Shown piece after piece: positions 34,463 to 42,432 of a DNA stretch of 64,000 bases (position 1 is the first letter of the stretch; every line of letters starts with the position of its first letter). The stretch spans positions 1 to 64,000 of the forward strand of contig NZ_JAVIFW010000007.1 of NCBI RefSeq assembly GCF_031157275.1, written 5' to 3'. The notes beneath the pieces were generated by a model. That model was given only the letters and a program-made list of their open reading frames with translations, did no database searches and was not told the origin of the DNA. A program made the position numbers and the translations under genes. The DNA is from Streptomyces sp. LHD-70. GTDB lineage: Bacteria; Actinomycetota; Actinomycetes; Streptomycetales; Streptomycetaceae.

Positions 34463-36439
34463 TCAGTGGGGACGCGTCCGCCAGGCCCGGGCGAAGAGTT
34501 CGGGCAGGGGGCCGGCGACGGGCCGAGAATAGACCTTCTGCCCGATGACCCGGACCCCGAGCAGCTCGGCCTTCCAGGTCTCCATCGGAGGGTAGAACTT
34601 GTCCCCGCCCGCCCAGTCGCCGGGCAGGAACACCCCCCGCCCGGCCCGGGCCCTGCGGTCGGCGACCGCCAGACCGACCTCGACGAGTGCGGCCGCAACG
34701 GCCTTGTGGTGCGCGGGAGTCCACCGGTTGAAGCGGCGGAGACGGCGGTCGGTGGGCACGGGCAGGGCGAGCAGCTGCAGATACAGAGTGGCGGCGTCCG
34801 TATCCAGACCGGTGGTGGCGGCCGCCTCCTCGACCACCTCTGGTGCGGACAGCCGCGGATCGGTCTCGTAGCCGCCCGGCGGCAGCGACCCCTCGGTTAT
34901 GCGCTGCACGATCCGCTCGAACTCGGGACCGCGCAGCCGGCGGACCAGCGCCAGATGCGAGTCCTCCGCGTCGACCACAGCCTCCAGGCGCCGCGAGCGC
35001 TCGTCGGCGCCGTAGCGGCCGGGCCGGAAGTACACGCCGGGCGCCTCGCGCTCACCGCGCCGGTCGAACCCTGCCTCGGATACGACGACCAGGCCGTCGT
35101 CCAGCGTGGGATGGGCAAGCGGCTCGGCGGCGTCCAAGTAGGACACGGCTCCGGGGAAGCCCGGGAGCAGGTCCGCCACGGTACGGCCGCGCAGGCTGCG
35201 GCCACGGGCGGAGAGCAGCAACCCCGGGTGGGCCAGGCGTTCGCGCAGCAGCCTTACGGTCTCAGGGACACCCCGGCGTACGGGATCTCCTTCGGGAAGC
35301 TCGGCGTACACCCAGTCGACGGCGTCGTATACCACGGCGAGCAGCTCTCTGAAACGGAAACCCTCGTCGCCCTCCCAGCCGCCGCCGCTGATGCTGCTCA
35401 CCCGCAGCCGGGAGTCAGGGTCGCGGGTCAGCCGCGGCTCGCGCGCGGGATCGGCGAACACGGCGCACACGGCTGCCGGGGCCATCCGTGCATCGCTGTG
35501 CTCGGCGGCGACGGCGAGCGTCGACTCGGGCACGGCGGGGCGTACGCCCTGTTGCCTGCGCCAGGCCTCGGCGATCCGCTCGGCGAGCGCCAGCTGTCCG
35601 CCCTCCAACCACAGCTGCCCGGGGTCCGCGGGCAGCACGTCGGCCAGCAGGTCGAGGCGCTCGGCCACCCGCAGGGTCGCCAACTCCCTTGCACCTGTCT
35701 CGGCTTCGGACTGCTTGAGTCCCATCACCTTGCGCGCCCCGGCATCGAGTCCCCCGTTCCCGTACTTCACATCGGGTATTCCGGCGAGCAGCAGCGCTGC
35801 ACCGGCCCGGCTCAGTCCGGTCCGCTCGGCGAGCACCACGGCCGCCTCGCGGTCCCAGGGCGCGGGGCCCTTCTGCCGTACGAGGTGCACGAGGCGCCGC
35901 AGTCGGTCAGGTGTGTCCCAACCAGCCGCGAACACCGGCTCGGTGGCCGTGATCCGACCTGGTGCCGGCGGCTGGGCGGTGCCGGTGCGCAACTCGACGA
36001 AGCGCTGCCCGTCCCGGCCGGCGCCGAGCCCGTGCAGAGCGACCATGGCACCATCGTGGGTCCGAGCGGCACGCGTGTCCTTGTCGGCGAGTTCGAGGAC
36101 GCCCGTACGCATCCGGACGCGAACCTCCGGGTCGGCAAAGGGAGTTTCTGCCCATACATCCAGCATCGCCAGTTGGACCGCGCGCACATGGTCCTGCACG
36201 TGGAAGGAGCTCGCCCGCAGGGCCACGGCGCCGCACCGGCCGATGAACCGGTACCAGTTCCAGCCCCGGTTCCGCGCGGGCGGCTCCTCGCCGCTCCCTG
36301 TCAAGTAGCCGCCGACCTCGGTGAACACGGCGAGCGTGCCGGGCCCCCAGTGTCCGGAACCTTCGATGAAACCGTTGAGGGCCTGGGTGATCCACTTCTC
36401 GTCGAAGGGCTGTGCGGGCCGTATGGGGGTGTGGGGCAT
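34463..36439 (-). CDS. uncharacterised 658-residue protein
   Basis: I do not recognise a named domain. The protein is mostly helical, with blocks such as GWNWYRFIGRCGAVALRASS, LLLAGIPDVKYGNGGLDAGA, FRFRELLAVVYDAVDWVYAE and LPVPTDRRLRRFNRWTPAHH. The C-terminus has GRGVFLPGDWAGGDKFYPPM. No signal peptide, TM or catalytic motif was found. From memory, similar sequence occurs as the C-terminal half of much longer Streptomyces proteins annotated as DNA-binding, so this may be a shortened form, but upstream DNA shows no matching remnant. The ATG at 36439 has AGGATGG eight bases upstream. Codon bias is normal. Confidence 0.7.
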   Translation of the reverse strand: MPHTPIRPAQPFDEKWITQALNGFIEGSGHWGPGTLAVFTEVGGYLTGSGEEPPARNRGWNWYRFIGRCGAVALRASSFHVQDHVRAVQLAMLDVWAETPFADPEVRVRMRTGVLELADKDTRAARTHDGAMVALHGLGAGRDGQRFVELRTGTAQPPAPGRITATEPVFAAGWDTPDRLRRLVHLVRQKGPAPWDREAAVVLAERTGLSRAGAALLLAGIPDVKYGNGGLDAGARKVMGLKQSEAETGARELATLRVAERLDLLADVLPADPGQLWLEGGQLALAERIAEAWRRQQGVRPAVPESTLAVAAEHSDARMAPAAVCAVFADPAREPRLTRDPDSRLRVSSISGGGWEGDEGFRFRELLAVVYDAVDWVYAELPEGDPVRRGVPETVRLLRERLAHPGLLLSARGRSLRGRTVADLLPGFPGAVSYLDAAEPLAHPTLDDGLVVVSEAGFDRRGEREAPGVYFRPGRYGADERSRRLEAVVDAEDSHLALVRRLRGPEFERIVQRITEGSLPPGGYETDPRLSAPEVVEEAAATTGLDTDAATLYLQLLALPVPTDRRLRRFNRWTPAHHKAVAAALVEVGLAVADRRARAGRGVFLPGDWAGGDKFYPPMETWKAELLGVRVIGQKVYSRPVAGPLPELFARAWRTRPH

Positions 36440-36758
36440 GCGACCATCCTGCCGGATCGCGTGCCTGCCTTTCGCCGGTGCCGGGGCATGCGCTTCACCT
36501 TGCTAACCCGGCGCTCCGTCGGGGGGAGCGCACACCGGCGACCGCGTGGCCCGCGAACTGTGCGCGGGTTTGACCGCCTGCCTTGTGGCGCCACAGGGGC
36601 ACTCACCGCCTCCGCATCCAATACGGCTACCGTCCGCCAAGATCCGGACCCGGCCCGGACCAACTTCTACTCCACGACCCAACCTTCTTCGCTTCCGCAG
36701 GTGGTTCTTCTGACGGTTACGCGGACGGTCCACCCTTGTTCTCCGCGGACGGAGCGGG
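36440..36758. other. intergenic stretch without recognised gene
   Basis: 319 bases between the 658-residue gene start and the sortase stop. No coding frame on either strand has convincing codon bias. The part at 36580-36680 is relatively AT-rich (AATACGGCTACC, CAACTTCTACTCC) and may hold the promoter of the minus-strand gene. Confidence 0.5.
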
Positions 36759-37478
36759 TCAGTTCGGGCGCGAGCTGATCAGTCTTCCGATCTTGTCGAT
36801 GCGGTGCTCCGGATTGCCCAGGTCGTCGACCCAGTAGTTCCCGGCGGCGTGGTCCTCCTGGGTCGCGCACGTCGAGAGGGTGATGACGGCCTGGTCGGGG
36901 GTGCGGCCGGGGTGGCCGGGAACGGCGGCGCGCTGCTCCGCCAGGGACCGCTCGGACCGGAACGACGTCTCTCTGGTCCCGGTCACCCGGTAGACGAAGG
37001 TGCGCCGGTCGGTGGTCACTTCGATTCTGGCGCCGTTCCGGAGTTCGGGGAGTGCGGCGAACGGTCCGCCCGCCGTGTTGCGATGCGCCGTCACTTGGTA
37101 GTTGCCGACGCCTCCGGGGCCGACTCCTCCGGTCCTGCCGTGTGGGCTGGCCGCGATACCGCGGTTCTGGATCGCCGTTCCGGGGCCGTCGTCGGTCTTG
37201 CCCCGGTAGGGCTCGACACGCAGGTCGCGGACGCCGATGTCCGGGATCGTCAGGTGGGCGAGCTGCGGGCGGCCGTCGCTGGTGGGGCGTGGTGCCGGTG
37301 CTGTGCTCCGTGCCGAGCCGGGCGTCGGCCGCTCCAGGGCGACCTCGCTGGTGCTCTGCCGCTCTCGCGGCGTCGGCGCCACCTCGGTGGTGCTCGATGT
37401 GCACGCGCTGACGGTGACGAGGAGTGTGGCCATCCCGGCGACGGAGAGCGTGGTCGGGGTGCGCGGACGTCTCGCCAT
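36759..37478 (-). CDS. class E sortase
   Basis: A 239-residue membrane-anchored sortase. After a short basic N-terminus there is one hydrophobic signal/anchor (TLSVAGMATLLVTVSAC, with a lipobox-like end), a disordered Thr/Pro linker, then the sortase barrel: catalytic His in NYQVTAHRNTAGGPF, catalytic Cys in AVITLSTCATQ, and a downstream Arg in NPEHRIDKIGRL. It would cut a C-terminal sorting signal (LAXTG in this class) and attach the protein to the cell wall. No sortase substrate gene is adjacent. The same frame extends upstream through a 12-base repeat to an ATG at 37568. Confidence 0.85.
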   Translation of the reverse strand: MARRPRTPTTLSVAGMATLLVTVSACTSSTTEVAPTPRERQSTSEVALERPTPGSARSTAPAPRPTSDGRPQLAHLTIPDIGVRDLRVEPYRGKTDDGPGTAIQNRGIAASPHGRTGGVGPGGVGNYQVTAHRNTAGGPFAALPELRNGARIEVTTDRRTFVYRVTGTRETSFRSERSLAEQRAAVPGHPGRTPDQAVITLSTCATQEDHAAGNYWVDDLGNPEHRIDKIGRLISSRPN

Positions 37479-37500
37479 GAGCCGCGGTTCGCGGTGTCTG

Positions 37501-37560
37501 CGTATGTGTCTGCGTATGTGTCGGTGTATGTGGCTGTGTATGCGCCTGTGTATGTGTCTG
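37501..37560 (-). repeat. 12-base tandem repeat at the sortase 5' end
   Basis: Five adjacent 12-base units with plus-strand pattern TGTATGTGTCTG. Read in the sortase frame on the minus strand they give a His/Ile/Arg repeat (HIHRHIRRHIRR), which would form a basic N-terminal extension of the sortase if translation began at 37568. If it begins at 37478, the array is in the leader region. Confidence 0.8.
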
Positions 37561-37663
37561 GTCCACATGGTGCCGGCCGTTTCGGGTCGGGGTCGCCCGG
37601 ATGTCCATGGTCGTACGAATCGGGCCGGAGGTCGACAGCAGCCCGTGCCCGCTGCCGGTCAGG

Positions 37664-38290
37664 TCAGGTCAGGTGGTGGGTGTCGTTGAGGGACTGCACC
37701 GTGGCCGTGCCGTCCTCGTCGTACGACACCGTCGACAGGGAGGCAGCGGCTACCTCCATGCGGAACAGGGTGGGAGGTGGGGCCTGGAGGGCGAGGCGGA
37801 TCAGGGTTCTGAGGGGGCCGACGTGCGAGACGACCAGGACCGTGGCGCCGGCGTACCGGGCCAGGAGGGCGTCTCGTACGGCGGCGGTACGGAGCGTGAC
37901 CTCGTGCATGGTCTCGCCCGCGCCCGAGGGGGGAGCCTCGGGCGAGGCGAGCCACGCGCTCAGGTCGTCCGGGTAGCGTTCGCGGACTTCGGCGAAGGTC
38001 ATTCCCTCCCAGGCGCCGAAGTCCGCTTCCCGCAGGTCCCGGTCGACTCGGACCGTCAGTCCGAGGCGTGTGGCCACGGACTCGGCGGTCTCCCGGCAAC
38101 GCCGCATCGGTGAAGTGACGACCGCCTCGATACCGCCGCGGTGGGCCAGGGCGTCCGCCGTCGCCCGGGCCTGGCGGCGTCCGTCCGGCGAGAGTGCCGG
38201 GTCGGATCCTGAGCTGCCGGAGATCCGCCGCCCAGGGGTGAGCGGGGTTTCGCCGTGCCGCAGCAGTACGAGCGTCGTCACGTCGCTCAC
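37664..38290 (-). CDS. histidine phosphatase (phosphoglycerate mutase-like)
   Basis: A 208-residue member of the histidine phosphatase superfamily. The catalytic LVLLRHGETPLTPGRR motif is at the N-terminus, with a second Arg/Glu site in SPMRRCRETAESVA and LREADFGAWEG, and the second catalytic His in VLVVSHVGPLRTLIR. This group dephosphorylates small phospho-metabolites (for example alpha-ribazole phosphate). Its ATG overlaps the SRPBCC stop by four bases, making it the last gene of the six-gene operon starting at 43434 and a candidate pathway enzyme. Confidence 0.88.
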   Translation of the reverse strand: MSDVTTLVLLRHGETPLTPGRRISGSSGSDPALSPDGRRQARATADALAHRGGIEAVVTSPMRRCRETAESVATRLGLTVRVDRDLREADFGAWEGMTFAEVRERYPDDLSAWLASPEAPPSGAGETMHEVTLRTAAVRDALLARYAGATVLVVSHVGPLRTLIRLALQAPPPTLFRMEVAAASLSTVSYDEDGTATVQSLNDTHHLT

Positions 38291-38766
38291 TTCGCGGGCT
38301 GCGCGAAGTGGTCGCGTACGGCGTCGGTCTGCTTCTCCATTACGTCGATGATGCGCTCGACGACCTGTCGGTCGGCGTCCTCGGCGATCTCCAGGACCCT
38401 CGACCAGTCGAAGAAGCTGCGGGCCGGGTCGTTGGTGATGGGGAGTACGCGGATGGTCGCCTCATAGCTCTGGACTCCGCTGGTGGGGGCGATGGCCCGG
38501 TACGACTGGGTCTTGTTGATCTCGTCCCGGGCGGCGATCTCCTGCTGGACGAGGCCGCCGTTGAGGGTGAGCTTGAAGTCGTAGCGGGCCGGGACCGTGT
38601 CGACCGAGGCTCCGTCCACCCACGTGACGTCGGTGTGGATGTCCAGGTCGCCGGGGGACACGATCGCCAGGATCTGCATCGCGTCGCGGACGGTCGCCCA
38701 CACGGTGTCCGGGTCGGCCTCGAGGATGGTGGAGTGGTACATGGTGTGCTTGCGCTGGATCGGCAC
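38287..38766 (-). CDS. SRPBCC (START/Bet v1-like) protein
   Basis: A 159-residue protein with the SRPBCC helix-grip pattern: MYHSTILEADPDTVWATVRD at the start, a beta-rich middle (NKTQSYRAIAPTSG, YEATIRVLPI) and a long C-terminal helix (ADRQVVERIIDVMEKQTDAV). Such folds bind hydrophobic ligands and can act as cyclases or aromatases. The GTG at 38766 (VPIQRKHTMYH) is chosen because AGAAGGAG lies nine bases upstream. It sits between the deaminase and the phosphatase, 47 bases after the former and overlapping the latter. Confidence 0.8.
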   Translation of the reverse strand: MPIQRKHTMYHSTILEADPDTVWATVRDAMQILAIVSPGDLDIHTDVTWVDGASVDTVPARYDFKLTLNGGLVQQEIAARDEINKTQSYRAIAPTSGVQSYEATIRVLPITNDPARSFFDWSRVLEIAEDADRQVVERIIDVMEKQTDAVRDHFAQPAK

Positions 38767-38813
38767 GGAGGTGTGCTCCTTCTCCCAGTCAGCGGGCTTC
38801 CGGTGAGGGCTGC

Positions 38814-39311
38814 TCAGTAGTCGATGCGGTCGGACTTGGCGATCCACGCGTCGAACGGAGCGGTGCGGTTGGGGAGGTCGAGGTGCTCGACCTCCATCGG
38901 CCACGCGGCCTGGGGCTTCTTCTCGAGCAGGGTGTAGAAGACGCGGTCGTCGAAACCGGCCACCGCGGCGTCGTCGCGGTCGGCGGCGTAGATGAGCCGG
39001 TCGACGCGCGCCCACAGGGAGGCGGCCAGGCACATCGGGCACGGCTCACAGGACGAGATGAGGGTGCAGCCGTCCAGCATGAAGGTGCCCAGCTCGGCAC
39101 CGGCCGCACGGATGGCGTTGACCTCGGCGTGCGCGGTCGGGTCACAGGTGGACGTGACCTGGTTGTTGGCCGAGGCGATGATGACGCCGTTCTTGACGAC
39201 GAGGGCGCCGAAGGGGCCACCTCCGTTGAGGGCACTGGTGGTGGCGAGCTCGACGGCCTGCTCCATCCAGGCGCGCTCCTGGGTGACCGTCTCCGTGGTG
39301 CTGGTGCTCAT
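38814..39311 (-). CDS. nucleoside/guanine-type deaminase
   Basis: A 165-residue zinc deaminase of the CMP/dCMP deaminase fold. The zinc site is complete: HAEVNAIRAAG supplies the His and catalytic Glu, and SSCEPCPMCLAAS the two Cys. GGGPFGALVVKNGVIIASA precedes it, as in guanine deaminases and related tRNA or cytosine deaminases. It would hydrolyse an amino group on a heterocycle. Here it lies in an operon with a carbamoyltransferase and an amine oxidase, so a pathway-specific heterocycle is more likely than salvage. RBS AAGGAACTGCC precedes the ATG. Confidence 0.88.
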   Translation of the reverse strand: MSTSTTETVTQERAWMEQAVELATTSALNGGGPFGALVVKNGVIIASANNQVTSTCDPTAHAEVNAIRAAGAELGTFMLDGCTLISSCEPCPMCLAASLWARVDRLIYAADRDDAAVAGFDDRVFYTLLEKKPQAAWPMEVEHLDLPNRTAPFDAWIAKSDRIDY

Positions 39312-39398
39312 GGCAGTTCCTTTTCGTTGAGAGAGAGTGTGAAAGCGGGGGGTGGTGCGGTGGTCCCCGGCGAGGATTGCCGGGGGTGTCAGTGGGGC

Positions 39399-41237
39399 TC
39401 AGCGTCCGTCCGGCCGCTCGCTCTTGGTGACGAGGTGGTTCCCGAGGATCAGGTAGTCGATCTCGGTCCCCATGAAGCACTTCAGGGCGTCGGTCGGGGT
39501 GCAGACGATGGGTTCGCCGGCGACGTTGAACGAGGTGTTGATCAGGCAGGGCGTGTCGGTGAGCGCGGTGAACCTCCGCAGCAGTGCCGTGAGCCGCGGG
39601 GTCCCCTCGTCGGTCAGGGTCTGGATGCGGGACGTGCCGTCCACGTGTACCGCGCCGGGGATGCGGTCCTTGTAGGCGTCGCGTACGGGGAAGACGAACG
39701 TCATGTACGGGGAGCTGGTCTTGCGCCCCATGTCGAAGATCTCCGGCGCCTGCTCCTCGAGGACGAGGGGAGCGAAGGGGCGGAAGGGTTCACGGTGCTT
39801 GACCCGGGTGTTGATGATGTCCTTGATGTCGTCGAAGCCCGGGTTGGCGAGGATGCTGCGGTGCCCGAGGGCGCGCGGACCGTGCTCGACGCGGCCTTCG
39901 AACCAGCCGATGACGACCTTCCGCGTCAGCAGCTTCGCCACCTGCTCGACCAGTTCGTCGTCGTCCAGGCGTACGGCGTGGACGCGGCCGGTGAAGCCCT
40001 CCAGGGCCTCCTCGATCGCGGCGTCGTCGTAGGCCGGGCCCAGGTACGGGCTGACGGGGGCGGCGGTGGAAAGGCTCGCGGGGTCGGGGGCGGTGTCGGG
40101 GTCGGGGTCGTTGAGCCAGGCGTGGGCCGCGGCTCCGATGGTGATGCCGGTGTCGGAGGCGCCGAAGCTGACGTGCAGGTCCGCGAAGCGGGAGCCTTCG
40201 AACAGCGGGGTGTTGTTCAGGCAGTTCAGGGCGACGCCGCCCTCGAACAGCAGCCGGTCGAGATCCGTCCTCTTCTCCAGCCGGCTGACCTGGTGGGCGG
40301 TGGCGACGTTCAGCATCTGCTGCGCGGCCGCGGCGACGCGGGCCTTGTACTCGAGGGTGTCCTCGAAGGGCCCGAAGTACTCCTCGAACAGGGCGTCGTG
40401 GCTGTGGACGTCGTCGGTCTGCAGGGGCTTGGCGAAGGTGTAGCGGCCGTCGTCGTGCAGCGTGAGGAGGTGGTCGACGAAGGGGTTCGGAGTCGGCGGC
40501 GCGGTGTATCCGGCCAGGCCCATCACCTTGTACTCGTCGTTGTTCGGGACGAAGCCGAGGAAGCGGGTGATGGCGGAGAACAGGGTGCCCATGGAGAACT
40601 CGGAGCCGGTGACCGTGTCGTCGAAGACGGTGATCCGGCCGTCGCGGATCTCGCCCGTCAGGGTCGAGAAGCGTTCGGCGCGGCCGTCGCTGACGAGGAA
40701 CGCGGAGTCCTTCATGCCCGCGAGGTAGTAGCCGGTCGTGGCGTGGGCCAGGTGGTGCGGGACGAAGCGGACCTTGGCCGGGTCGGGGCGGTGTCCGGTG
40801 CGGGCCTCGAAGTCGGCGAGGATCGCTTCGTGGCTGACGACCTGCTCGAACAAGTCCCGCATGGTGCCCATGAGTTCGGCCTGCTCGGCCTCCGGCAGCG
40901 GCGAGGTGCGGATGCCGTCCAGGATCTCGTCCAGGATCCGGGGGGACCAGTTCCAGGGGAAGGCGAACACGTCGACGTCGTCGAGGGTGATCCCGGCTTC
41001 CCGCAGGCACCAGTCGATCGCGTGCCTGGGGAAGTCGGTGGTCTTCTTCTCCCGGTTGAGGCGTTCTTCCTCCACGGCGGCGACCAGGCGGCCGTCGATC
41101 AGGAGTGCCGCGGCGGCGTCGTGGCCCAAGAGGTAATGCTTGTTGATGCCGGTCGCGCCGAGGCGTTCGGAGAAGAACTCCGACACCCGGCTGAACCCGT
41201 TGCATCCCAGAACGATCACGGCATTCCTTCCTGACAT
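39399..41237 (-). CDS. NodU/TobZ-type O-carbamoyltransferase
   Basis: A 612-residue two-domain enzyme that makes carbamoyl-adenylate from carbamoyl phosphate and ATP, then transfers the carbamoyl group to an acceptor hydroxyl. N-terminal Kae1-like domain: GHDAAAALLIDGRLVAAVEE, FVPHHLAHATTGYYLAG (metal-binding His residues), LVSDGRAERFSTL. C-terminal domain: FEGRVEHGPRALGHRSILAN, REPFRPFAPLVLEE and TSFNVAGEPIVCTPTDALKC. All are standard NodU/CmcH/TobZ blocks. The start is two bases beyond the oxidase stop, so they are co-translated. The acceptor is unknown. This family is strongly tied to natural-product or Nod-factor tailoring. Confidence 0.93.
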   Translation of the reverse strand: MSGRNAVIVLGCNGFSRVSEFFSERLGATGINKHYLLGHDAAAALLIDGRLVAAVEEERLNREKKTTDFPRHAIDWCLREAGITLDDVDVFAFPWNWSPRILDEILDGIRTSPLPEAEQAELMGTMRDLFEQVVSHEAILADFEARTGHRPDPAKVRFVPHHLAHATTGYYLAGMKDSAFLVSDGRAERFSTLTGEIRDGRITVFDDTVTGSEFSMGTLFSAITRFLGFVPNNDEYKVMGLAGYTAPPTPNPFVDHLLTLHDDGRYTFAKPLQTDDVHSHDALFEEYFGPFEDTLEYKARVAAAAQQMLNVATAHQVSRLEKRTDLDRLLFEGGVALNCLNNTPLFEGSRFADLHVSFGASDTGITIGAAAHAWLNDPDPDTAPDPASLSTAAPVSPYLGPAYDDAAIEEALEGFTGRVHAVRLDDDELVEQVAKLLTRKVVIGWFEGRVEHGPRALGHRSILANPGFDDIKDIINTRVKHREPFRPFAPLVLEEQAPEIFDMGRKTSSPYMTFVFPVRDAYKDRIPGAVHVDGTSRIQTLTDEGTPRLTALLRRFTALTDTPCLINTSFNVAGEPIVCTPTDALKCFMGTEIDYLILGNHLVTKSERPDGR

Positions 41238-41239
41238 GG

Positions 41240-42286
41240 CTACTTGCCGACCAGCAGGTCGCGGAGCTTCTCCCCGGCCGCGGGCGCCTGGCAGAGGCCC
41301 GCGCCGGTGAATCCGGCCGCGTACAGGAAGCGGCGGGTGGGGTGTTCGCCGATGAGGGCGGTGTTGTCGGGGCTCGCGTCGAAGTCACCGGACCACGCGC
41401 GATGCAGACCGATGCCGTCCAGGGCGGGGAACAGGGCGCCGAGGTGGCCGGCGACACGGCCGAGCCAGGCTGCGCGCGTCTCGCCGTCCTTGGGTGCGCC
41501 CATGGCCAGCAGGATGCGGTCCTTCCACGACCGGATCCGCAGCCCGGACGCGGCGTGCATCGTCATGGGCAGCTCGTGGTGCGGGGACGGCGGGACGTCG
41601 GTGAACAGCATCTCGACCGCGTGCGGCGTCAGCGGCAGGTCGACCGAGGCCATGGCCGCCACCTCGCCGGACCAGGGCCCCGCCGTGCATACGACGCTGT
41701 CCGCCTTGATGCTGCCCTGCGGGGTGTGGACGGTGTTGTCGTCGTCGATGCCCGTGACAGGTGTGTGGGTGAGCAGGCGGGCGCCGTGGTTGCGGGCGGC
41801 GGCTGCGTAGCCGCGGACGATGTCGAGGCCGTCCACGTGGTACGCCTCCGGGGACCAGGCGGCGGCCAGGACGGCACGTTCGTCGACCAGCGGGTTGAGC
41901 CCGGCCGCATCCCGGGCGCTGATCAGGTCGACCTGGACGCCGGCTGCCTGCTGGTCCTGCCGGGTGGCCTCGAACGCGGCGATCTGCTCCTCGTCGGTGA
42001 ACAGCACCAGGAACCCGAGCTGCTTCAGGCCGAGCGGGGCCGCGGTGTGGTGGGCGAAGTCGCGGTAGGCGTTCAGGCTGCGCACGGCCCTTCGCCCGGT
42101 GTCGGGGTTGCCGGGGAAGTACGTACGGACCATGCCCGCGGTGTGCGCGGACGCCCCGCCACCCAGGCTCCCGCGTTCGAGCAGCACGGTGTCCACGCCG
42201 GCGGCGGCGAGGTGGTAGGCGGCGGAGGTGCCGATCACTCCCCCGCCGATGACGACGGCGTCAGCTCGGGCAGGCAGGACGCGCAA
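41240..42286 (-). CDS. DAO-type FAD-dependent amine oxidase
   Basis: A 348-residue flavoprotein of the D-amino-acid/sarcosine/glycine oxidase family. It has the FAD motif AVVIGGGVIGTSAAYHLAAA with VLLERGSLGGGAS, a substrate-domain centre (YHVDGLDIVRGYAAAARNHG) and the C-terminal FLYAAGFTGAGLCQAPAAGE block that closes on the flavin. Members oxidise a C-N bond of a secondary or primary amine to an imine. Its position directly before the carbamoyltransferase and after the cucumopine-synthase-like gene suggests it oxidises an amine made in the same pathway. Confidence 0.88.
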   Translation of the reverse strand: MRVLPARADAVVIGGGVIGTSAAYHLAAAGVDTVLLERGSLGGGASAHTAGMVRTYFPGNPDTGRRAVRSLNAYRDFAHHTAAPLGLKQLGFLVLFTDEEQIAAFEATRQDQQAAGVQVDLISARDAAGLNPLVDERAVLAAAWSPEAYHVDGLDIVRGYAAAARNHGARLLTHTPVTGIDDDNTVHTPQGSIKADSVVCTAGPWSGEVAAMASVDLPLTPHAVEMLFTDVPPSPHHELPMTMHAASGLRIRSWKDRILLAMGAPKDGETRAAWLGRVAGHLGALFPALDGIGLHRAWSGDFDASPDNTALIGEHPTRRFLYAAGFTGAGLCQAPAAGEKLRDLLVGK

Positions 42287-42432
42287 GGTCTTCTCCTGTG
42301 GTGTGGGTTCGGACGGCGGAGAGGAGTGCTGGTGAGCAGTGCCGGTCAGGAGTGCCGGTGTCGCCGTCTCCTCGGGCGGGCTTCATCTCCGCTGCGGACT
42401 TCATCTCCTCGGCGGACTTCGCTCCGGTAGGG

